Shown one piece after another: positions 55,773 to 64,000 of a stretch of DNA of 64,000 nt. The first letter of the stretch is position 1, and each line of letters starts with the position of its first letter. The notes under the pieces are model-generated. The model was not told where the DNA came from. It saw only the letters and a list, made by a program, of their open reading frames with translations, and searched no databases. A program made the position numbers and the translations under genes. The stretch comes from Aurifilum marmelostoma (lineage: Eukaryota; Ascomycota; Sordariomycetes; Diaporthales; Cryphonectriaceae). The DNA lies in the NCBI GenBank assembly GCA_027559495.1, contig JAMXSV010000026.1, positions 1,054,001 through 1,118,000 on the forward strand. The letters are read 5' to 3'.

Positions 55773-58165
55773 CTAGTTTCCTCCGTTCAGCTGCACACCA
55801 TCCAGAGGGCTTCCTGGGCCGTTCCGCTTCGTCCGCAGGGTCAGGGGAAAGGCATACTCGTCGGGATCTTCTTCCTCACTGTCATCGCATTGTTAGCATA
55901 CGTGTTGTGCTCAAAATCCGCGAGGTCGATACTGAGGAGAAGAAGTGTACTTACGGCAACTTCCAAGCGACGTAGTCCTCGGTGCTGAGACCCTCGTGGC
56001 CTTCTTGTATGCTAGCAAAGTCGCCAGGCGTCATCATACCGGCCCTATCGCGCGGGGATCCAGGAACAGAGAATGGCCGCGAGATCTTCTGCTCCACACC
56101 AGGGATGTAGTCATCGTCCTCGATGTCACCCTCAAACGAGTTGGGGTATGCCCGCCGCAGGGCAAGCTGCCGAGCCTTGACATACTCCATGCCCATCCTC
56201 TTCCAGTCCAGCAGGTCACTCAGACGCTCGGTACGGTTCCGCTGGTTGATGCGCTGTCTCCGGCTCTTGAGGGCAAAGTCGAACATGAAGGACGTCAGCT
56301 GGTTCACAGAGTCGTCAACGCCCTTGTTCCTGCGGTCCACAATGTAGATACCGTAGTCGCTCGAGTTCTCGATGAGCTCCTCCATGTAGCAGCCGAAGCC
56401 GGACAGATTGGTTGTGATGCTGGGCACACCCATGACAGTGCACTCGGCGGGCGTGTAGCCCCATGGCTCATAGTACGACGAGAAGACGCCGAGGTGCGTG
56501 CCTCGGACGAAATCATCGTAATCCATCGGCAGGACAGGGTTCGCGGAGTTGAGGAATTCTGGGTGGAAAATCACCTTGACCCTGTCGGAAGGAGCATTGA
56601 AGAGCTGCACTCGGCGGATCTGGTTCAGAACTGGATCTTCCGAGTCGTTGACCATGTTGTGTGTCACGATTGGCGGCAGGCCGTGTCTCTTCATAGCGAA
56701 CAGACGTCGACGGAGGAGAACGCGATCCTGAGGAGTGATGAGCTCCTTCTCGTCCGGCAATGGGTCTCCGTCGTGCCACTTCAGTGACCGCTCAAAGACG
56801 CGGCGTCCAATGCTCTTCTCGATGATGTCGACGGTGTCCCGGAGCGACTTTATCACAGCCTGGCCCTTCAGTGCCTCCACTGTCAGGGATGTCGTCTGAG
56901 CCGGCATGATGATGAAGGCCACGACCGTCGTCTTGCTGCCGGAGACCTTCAGACGATGGTTCAGGCGCGCAAGAGACTCGATGAACATGTCGACGCCCTT
57001 GTTCCTGAATTCATAACGGCCGGCCGTGAAGAGATAGAGCGTGTTCTCCGGATCAAAGTCATAGTGGCCGTAGAAATGACCCCTGACAAAGTCATGGATC
57101 TTCTCTTTGGACTGCTGGTGGAGGTTCTGGAACTCGTGGACGGCGGAGAACTTGGTGACGTTGAGACCGTTGGGCAGCACACCATCAGGCTTGCGCTTCA
57201 ACAAGTGCTCGCTCTCGTAGGCCGTGATGTGCGAGACAGTGGTGAAGACATCGCATGCATGGGCTGCAGCACGCTCTATGCAGTATCTGTGGTAGATGCC
57301 TCGCTTGCCGGCCTCGGAATCAACGTCGAACCACTGCAGGTTGTTGTAGAAGTCGACGGAACCGGCACACAGGTACCTGCCAAGCAGCGTTGCGTGAGTC
57401 GTAAAGATGGTGGTCACATCGATGCGGCGCTTCTTGGCCAGTGGCAGGGCGACACCAGCAAGCCACTCGTGGAAGTGGGCAATGACGGCTCTCGTTTTCT
57501 CGCGGCTCACGTACTACGTTGGTCAGCACCAAGAAGTCAAAAAGGAAAAAGAATCTGTTTCACAGTGGGGCCATGGACGTACCTCGCCCAGGAACCATGC
57601 AACGAGGTACCCGAAGACAATAGCTTCGTTTGTCTCGTCATCGCCAGGGGGAGAGGGAATCGAGGCGATGTTCCACAGGTCCGACTTCCACTCGTTCATG
57701 TATTGGTAGGCAGTTTTGGTGTCGATGAGGATGACTCGTGGTGCGCCTTCGATCAGCCAGCGTCCGTACAGTATACCGATGCCGCGGTCTCGCATGGACT
57801 GGATCGTAGCAGCCAGCTCAGGAACGGTGGGCTCGAGCTCCTCGACCTCGACAGCAGCCTACGGATTGTCAATTAAGGGGACACGGCCATAACAGAGGTC
57901 CTGGGCCCGAGACTCACGGATTGGTGGTTAAGAGGACCGATGAGGGTATACCGCTCTCCATACTCGGCTGTCGTTACTGGAGCTTTGGACTTGATGACGG
58001 AGTAGATACCGCCCACTGCAGGTCACGCATTTAGCCCGAGGCCAGGGAGATCAGCAACGCATGCGCGCAGAACGACATACCTCGATGAGCTACCTCAGTG
58101 GCAATCTCGAAGAGAACATGGTTCTTGACATCGCGCGGGGCGCGATCACCGTCTTCGCTTGACAT
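55773..58165 (-). CDS. gsy1: Glycogen synthase (GT3 family)
   Basis: Adds glucose from UDP-glucose to glycogen in the cytosol. Exons on the minus strand are 58165-58081, 58015-57918, 57858-57583, 57513-55955 and 55878-55773, giving 707 residues, the usual fungal length. The N-terminal UDP-glucose loop HRVGGIYSVIKSKAP spans the first splice. Further features are IAHFHEWLAGVALPLAKKRR, TTHATLLGRYL, YCIERAAAHACDVFTTVS, the catalytic-region FTAGRYEFRNKGVDMFIESL, and the C-terminal EPWGYTPAECTVMGVPSIT with paired glutamates. An arginine cluster (KSRRQRINQRNRTERLSDLL) matches the glucose-6-phosphate site of eukaryotic enzymes. The tail contains RPFSVPGSPRDR, a Ser-rich segment in the place where yeast Gsy2 is inhibited by phosphorylation. 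Regulation by glucose-6-phosphate and phosphorylation is therefore inferred. No defects were seen. Confidence 0.98.
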
Positions 58166-60365
58166 CTTGAGCAGAGAACAGGCAGTTCCGGTTCAGTGCG
58201 GGGTTGAAGCTAGCGGGGGTACTGGTTCCGGAGTCAGAAAAGAGGTTTCCTTGGCTGCGAAGTGGCCTGACGAAAGGGCCAGTCGGGTGGTGATCGAGCC
58301 AGCCACAACAACACGCCACCTTCTCGAGGCTGCACACTCGAGACAGGGCAAGGCTCGACAGGAGAGAATGGGCGGGGTTGGCTCACAAAGGTGAATTTGG
58401 TGTTCGGCGTGAAAGCTTGCCTTGGTTGTGTGAGCCCGCTGTGGTGGGGGAGTCGAACGAGGCGGGAAGTGTAGAGCAGTGTTTTTCGAAGGCTCTCGAC
58501 AGCTGCGGGGAGGGAAAGGTAGATATATATCGGATGTTTGTGGCGTTAAGACTAGGGAACGAGGTAGCAATCAGGTTGGCCACGGCGAAACTCGGCAAGA
58601 GGAGAAAATACAAGTGGCAGAAGCTCTATGTTGGGCGTTGATCTTCTACCTTGACAGCTGTAAGGTCAGGTCTAGGTCAGGTTCGGGCGCAAAAGAGGAG
58701 GAGGACCAGGACGGCAAAGAGCGCAGGTATTATGCTCGGTGCGATGATCGCAGCTCCAAGGTGGTTGGGCAATTGTTTTGTGACGCTAGGCCACAGCAAT
58801 AGCTATGGGGTTAGGCTATTTCCAGCCTAGAGCTAGCAGGGTCAGGGGGGATGTTGGGATTGGAAACAGCCTGGGGATGCCAATCCACCTCCTGTGCTTG
58901 GTCAGGAACTTTTCGCTCAATCCTCATAGCACCATGCCGCTAGAGAGCATCTGGGCCAGCTAGAATGTGTTCCGTTCTGTCATGTATTCTTTGCCTGGCA
59001 GGATATGCCTCATTTCATTCCAGTACAAGATCCTTCGGGACATCGGGAAAATGTCTCTCTCTGTGTGGTGTTTAAATAGAACTCTAATCCTACGATCCTC
59101 GTCTCAAATATGAGCAGACGCGCTTCAGCTCCTCCCCCGAGTAACATGAGACCTGGCAAGGGTTGCCGTAAGCACCTGCCACCTTCTCCCTCAGTGTACC
59201 TGCGGCTGCAGTATCTTTCAAAATTCCGGTGGGAGCCCAATTTTCACATGGGGAAGATTATAGGCTCAAAGACGTCTTAAAAACTTTTTTTTCTTTGTTG
59301 TTGAGACGTCCAGGGTGGTGACGAAGTGGCAGCGTGGCACATGCATGCAGCCAGGCAGCCCAGGGGGAAAGACCGTGGTAGGTGGGTGGGCAGACCCGGC
59401 GCTAATCGCGCGCCATTACATGCTATTCTGCACAACATGTCAATGGACCCTGCGCCGCCACCTCCCTCCTACGACAGAAAAAAATTCTGACCCTCCAGTC
59501 CAGACTGTTCGAGGTCCTTGGGAAACCACAAAAGAACGACGGGCTTGCCGAAAGGTCGCGGTGCTGCAATTCTAGCGGGCATTTCCCAGTTGGATTTTCT
59601 AGCGTGCTTGCGACACAGGCGGCCCACCATCAACCTCCCACTCTCCCCCAGGCTCGAGCTGGGGAGAGCATGGATGCGCCTGGGGGACAGAGCTCTAGTC
59701 TCCGCGTCCCCCACTTCGTATGGAGGATCGAGTGAGGAGCTCTTGCCAAGATGACGTATCCCGGCTCTGGGACTTTGGAAAACCGTCGGTTGAGAAGGGG
59801 GGGAGGCGGTTTTTTCGCCCTTTTTCCCCACCCAGCTCTCCTCGACGCTCTTTTTTTCTACTCGGCCCCGACAGCGTCACAAGTCCTGAAGCACTCGGCC
59901 GAGTAGCTGGGTGGCTTCTCTTCTTTCATTCCACAGTCCAAGCGTTACCTACTGTATGCACAAATTTCTCTGGGCCCAAACGATCATTGTGTTCAACTGT
60001 GGCCGTGTCTCACCACGAGCCCCTGACCTTATTGTCACCAACGTCGCAATGGCTCGTGCCATCGGGAGACAAAGAAAACGTGCTGAATCAGGGCGCATCA
60101 AGGCTAGACCCTGAACAAGCCGCCTTTGCCAGGTCCCAACAATGCCTTGGTTCATGCAAGACAAAAGGTCTTTTGGTCCTTCTTCTGCTTGCGAAAACAA
60201 GACAAAGTCGATGATCTCCTCATAAGACCGGCCATCTCGCATGTTGGGGCAAGAACTCGAGAGCGAACGACACTGCATTTCAACTCGGAGCAACGCATGA
60301 GACTGCACTTTCGACACGACCATACTTAACTGCTATACTATACTAACTAACATAGCCGAGCTACA
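58166..60365. other. Divergent region between gsy1 and the CCHC gene
   Basis: This 2.2 kb interval lies between divergent starts. AG-rich sequence lies at 58680-58720 and T/C-rich patches at 59280-59300 and 59810-59860. Open frames present lack family features. No gene was recognised. Confidence 0.4.
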
Positions 60366-61259
60366 ATGAGTCGTACCAGAGGAGGTAACGGGGGACGGGG
60401 AAGTTCCAACAGTTCCAATCACGGAAATAACAAAAACAACAATGGCAACAATCACAACAGTAATCATGGGAGGGATAACAGCAAAAACAGAGGTCAGGGC
60501 AACGGTAACAACCCTGGATGCTCGTGGTGTGGGAAGAACAATCACCCTCCTAACAAGTGCTTCTTCAACCCGAACAACCCAAAGAGTGCCCAGGCCAGTC
60601 AGAACGGGAAGATGCAGTACGGGAACAAGCGCAATCAGAATTCGCAGAATTTGAGGTGCAGTCTTTGCAACAAGACAGGACATAGCGAGAGCCAGTGCTT
60701 TCAGAGGAACCATGGCATGAAGAATCAAAAGAACGGCCAGCGACCAAGCAACAAGAATAACAACGCTCAGCCCGGACGACCGTCCAATGGTAACAGCTTC
60801 TGCACATTTTGCTCTAGGAAAGGACATCAGGAGGACACATGCCACAGGAAGAACCCTCATCTCAAGTCCCAACAGAGACAAAGCGGCCCACAGCCACAGA
60901 CCTGGCTCAGGCCGCTCACTGGCAGCGCAAAGGACCACCTTGGCAACGGCACAACCTACACGCAGCCCTTGAGGCTCGTTCGGCAGGAGATCTTCACGAG
61001 CAGCTGGTATCAAGGCCAGGAGTTCAGGGAGACCTCGCTGGACGAGTATATGGTCGACTGGGAAGAGGATGTGCTGATGTGCAGCTGCCCCGCCTGGTCC
61101 TCCGAGTGGTGTATACACAATTGTGCATCTAACCTCTTCTCACAGAACGGCCAGAAGATGTGGGTATCAGATAGGGACAGGGCGGTCATCGAGCAAGGCA
61201 TGATGTTGAACTTTTGCCCAAAAAGCTCCCAGGCGTATGAGGATGCCACAATCCTCTAG
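60366..61259 (+). CDS. Asparagine-rich protein with three CCHC zinc knuckles, function unknown
   Basis: A single-exon frame of 297 residues. The first 50 residues are extremely Asn/Gly/Ser/Arg rich (MSRTRGGNGGRGSSNSSNHG...). Three perfect C-x2-C-x4-H-x4-C knuckles follow at residues 52-65 (CSWCGKNNHPPNKC), 98-111 (CSLCNKTGHSESQC) and 146-159 (CTFCSRKGHQEDTC), separated by Asn/Gln/Lys-rich linkers. The C-terminal 100 residues are different: acidic and aromatic, with a further Cys-rich stretch (LMCSCPAWSSEWCIHNC) that fits no family I know. CCHC knuckles usually bind single-stranded RNA, so an RNA-binding role is inferred. No reverse transcriptase, protease or integrase lies nearby, which argues against a retroelement gag. 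An unseen downstream exon is possible, because the stop codon overlaps a GTAGGT. Confidence 0.7.
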   Translation: MSRTRGGNGGRGSSNSSNHGNNKNNNGNNHNSNHGRDNSKNRGQGNGNNPGCSWCGKNNHPPNKCFFNPNNPKSAQASQNGKMQYGNKRNQNSQNLRCSLCNKTGHSESQCFQRNHGMKNQKNGQRPSNKNNNAQPGRPSNGNSFCTFCSRKGHQEDTCHRKNPHLKSQQRQSGPQPQTWLRPLTGSAKDHLGNGTTYTQPLRLVRQEIFTSSWYQGQEFRETSLDEYMVDWEEDVLMCSCPAWSSEWCIHNCASNLFSQNGQKMWVSDRDRAVIEQGMMLNFCPKSSQAYEDATIL

Positions 61260-64000
61260 GTAGGTTCGGTAGGTGAGTACCGCCTGCACAGCATTTTGTC
61301 AACCCACTTTGTCTCTCCAGAATGAACAGGCTGTAGAGGTGGGTTCCGGCTTGCCAAGGTCTGAAGGGGCCAATTCCTGCCATCAACTCACCTACAGAGG
61401 TAGAGGCCTCTGATCCTGATCCCCCTTTATTTTTATTTCTTTTCTCTTTCCCTCTCTCTCTCTCTCTCTTTGTGCTATAAATGCCGGTCCAAATTTTGCA
61501 GGACATCATCATCGTAGGAACAAAGGAGTGGGGGCTGGTCGTGGACGGACGCGGGAGAGAGACTGCTCGGCTGCTGGCGGTGAGCAAATAATGTTAGTTA
61601 GAACTAAAGGTAAAGTATCCCGTTAAGCAGACAAAAAAATGGATCATCCTGTGTGGCAGAAGAAATCAATCAGGGGGGCTACATTGCTTAATGATAGATG
61701 GGCTTTTCGTACTATAGTCTTTGTAGCTCGGCACTGATGCCGACCAGTAGGATCTACATTGGTCAGAGATTCCAGATATGTGATTTACACCGCAAATGCC
61801 AGGTAAATCAGTGTACAGTGCTCATCCAGAGCGGAATTAGGGCCACACAGAGGACTCTTAGCATCATCAATGAATACACCGTCACACACCAATTTTTGTT
61901 ATAGGCGAGAGTTCTGCCCTCGAATACACCTTTTGAATTGTTCTACATCTCTCTCTACGCTGTCACTCACATCTGAGGTCTGACCAGGGTTCGGGTTGAT
62001 TCATGGTCCGTGCACACATTGGGCTGATGACCTGGAGATGTCAAGTGCGTAGCGCTTGTCCCCGACCGATCATCACAACTTCCGACGACCCCCACACCGA
62101 CAACCTCAGCCCATGCCCATCCACATCAAACATGCCTATAGCCCACCTCCTGTCGTCTGCTGCATTGCTGCTCTACAGATGTCGGACCGTCTTGTCAACC
62201 GGCTCTGCTCACCCCAGCACGCCTGACTGTGCCGTGGGAATGGCGATCGGATTACGTATCTGCTGATTGGGACATCGTCATGGCCGCCGCCCCTGGCCAA
62301 CGATTGTCCAGTCAGTCGCACAACAACCTACCACCCCTCTACGACCTGCGAAAGCCCAAGTCTGGGTAAAGCAAGCTCGCCACAGGTGTCTGCAACTATG
62401 CTGCGCACACCATCTACACAGAACGGGATGGAAATACAGGGGTACAGAGGCCATACTCATGCAAAAAGGAGGACAGTGGCTTTATGATGAGGATCAGACC
62501 AACCGCACCACCATTCTGCAAGCATGTTTCTGGCTGGCCTACGGGCTGCATGACGCATCTCCCGAGGTTCACTCACCAGTGTGTCTCCTCTATCATGACG
62601 CCGACCCTGTTCGTCGTCACCAGACTGCTACCCGAAAACCCGCGGAGCTGTGCTTTCTCGGCCGGGCTTCCGTTACTCCACGGCTCAACTCATCAAGTCA
62701 TCAACGACCAAAGACGCTTCGGGCCAGAATGGCTGAGTGCGCTGCCGATTCTGTCACATACTTGCAATTTGGGACTTAAGCCGGCAACCTGCAAGCAAAG
62801 ACGGCAAGCCCGCTGGTGCTCATGTCACGCAGCACAGGAAGTGCACACGCAGTACACATATCATTTGCGATCTGATCTCCTCTTCGCAGGCCTCCTCTCT
62901 CGCGAATACCTCTGGACTCCCTGAGAATGAGTGCGACTCCAACTATAACGCCACAACACTGGCGCGTGGGCTGTCTTGGGCTGTTCTGTCTGGACGTTGG
63001 GTGTGTTGAGCGGCTGACAAAATTGGCATTGCACGGATGGCTGCGGGTTTAGGCCATCGACCACCGCCATGGTGGTGTCATTGACGGGTGACCAAATCGG
63101 CTTAAGTGGCGGGCCGTTGATGTCGTCGCCTCCACAGCCTTCAACACTCGTCTGGGTTGATCGGCCTGCCTGGCTGTCGAGGTTGGTATACATCGGGCTT
63201 TCGTAAACAAGAAATTCGACCTACGTAGATACTTTTTTGCTGCTTGAGACTTGAGGCACTGGTCCTTCAGGTTCCAAGGCCTTCTAAGTGGAAGAAGGTC
63301 AGGCGGAGGTTGGGTGAGCCTTCAGCTCTGTGACTCCTGAGGGCTCGCCTCAGAGAAGACGCTCACAAGGCCGAAGGTTGAGTGCTGGCTGTGGAACTGG
63401 GACTCGAAGGCTCAGAGGGGTTGGTACAATGGAGTGTGCTGTGCCCCTCTTTGTTCGGGTAGATGTCCGAACTCCGCAGAACAGAGTGCCTGCTCGACCC
63501 GATTGAACCTGACGGCGCAAGCCGGAGGAGATGGCGGTCTTGGGCAAGACAAGAGCCTGGCATGGGAGTGTGGATCCGAATCTTGGTCAAGTCGCCGCTT
63601 GAGCCTCCAGGTAGACGACCCGTTCTTCGTGCAGCCTGAGGTCCAGACGCATGCACGCAGCCTTATGATGGCCGGCAATTTTGGCTGCTGAGGGCTGATG
63701 ACCCAGGACCTGGACTCTTGGCTTGGGAAGCTTGCAGTCGACGCGTTACGGGGCGCGTTATTGTGTGGAAAAATGGGGGCATTGAACCTAGATGCTCGAC
63801 AGCCACGTTATTGGCATCACGCGGGAGGTTTGTTGACCCATTCACACGTTGTGCAGTACGGTCATCCACCACCACGACAAACCGACCCCTCCAGCTTCCA
63901 TTTCTCTCTGGTCGTCTGCATCTGGCAACCCCGAGGGAAGTATCCATCGCTGCTAAGATCCGCCTACCTCCGTGGCATGTTTTGCAAACCACCAGATCTC
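61260..64000. other. Right-end region without recognisable gene
   Basis: This 2.7 kb tract runs to the window edge. It holds a TC repeat near 61450-61470 and several open frames of 60-170 codons on both strands, none with an ATG start plus family features that I would defend. Part of a gene lying beyond the right edge could begin here. Confidence 0.4.

Noticed and set aside
60333..61118. 261-codon open frame antisense to the CCHC gene
   Set aside because: Composition mirrors the Asn/Gly-rich sense frame. The sense strand has three perfect zinc knuckles, so the antisense frame is a shadow.
62267..62779. 170-codon open frame near the right end
   Set aside because: It starts with TTG, shows no family motif and overlaps several equally long frames in other phases.
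1..64000. tRNA, 5S rRNA or other structured RNA genes
   Set aside because: I scanned by eye for B-box-like GGTTCGAATCC words and cloverleaf arms and found none I could defend. tRNAscan-SE and Infernal would settle this.

Overview
The window is nuclear DNA of a filamentous ascomycete, most likely a Sordariomycete. The evidence is short introns (about 44-190 nt) with GTRNGT donors, CTGAC-type branch sites and YAG acceptors, compact genes on both strands, pyrimidine-rich promoters, and proteins that read as close relatives of Neurospora-type Cwc2, Rbg1, samB, Sec61, Pfa3 and glycogen synthase. I could run no search, so species and family placement are inferences. I support 20 protein-coding genes, no tRNA or rRNA gene, no CRISPR and no intact mobile element.

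Layout. 0-7 kb: Cwc2 splicing factor (minus, cut by the left edge), Rbg1/DRG GTPase (plus), a Spo12-like cell-cycle protein (minus), and a peroxisomal acyl-CoA dehydrogenase (minus, two apparent frameshifts). 7-17 kb: TAF5 (plus, two candidate first exons), Vps5 retromer sorting nexin (plus), mitochondrial ribosomal protein bL31m (minus, one apparent frameshift), and a flavin-reductase-like protein (plus, start unresolved). 17-22 kb: a 5.4 kb stretch with no recognisable gene leading into samB/Mub1 (plus). 25-34 kb: Ebp2 (minus), a small MYND protein (minus), Mod5 tRNA isopentenyltransferase (minus, two in-frame starts), and Sec61 alpha (plus). 34-39 kb: a tail-anchored Ubc6-type E2 (minus, two apparent frameshifts) and a five-finger C2H2 protein (plus). 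39-44.5 kb: a complete 1608-residue NOD-like receptor with Goodbye, NACHT and ZZ-like regions (minus), next to a gene-poor tract. 47-64 kb: a Pfa3-type palmitoyltransferase (plus), an F-box/leucine-rich-repeat protein with NPF motifs (minus), glycogen synthase (minus), an asparagine-rich protein with three CCHC knuckles (plus), and a final 2.7 kb with nothing recognised.

Most genes are unlinked housekeeping functions: splicing, transcription, ribosome biogenesis, tRNA modification, ER translocation and ER-associated degradation, endosome recycling, and glycogen synthesis. The accessory part is the NLR locus and its surroundings. The most pervasive oddity is that at least five reading-frame breaks in three otherwise well-formed genes all look like one extra base in a G or C run of 4-6. 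The intergenic DNA also carries many G/C runs of 10-16. Sequencing or assembly error at homopolymers is the simplest explanation, so frame-based gene calls in this assembly need care.
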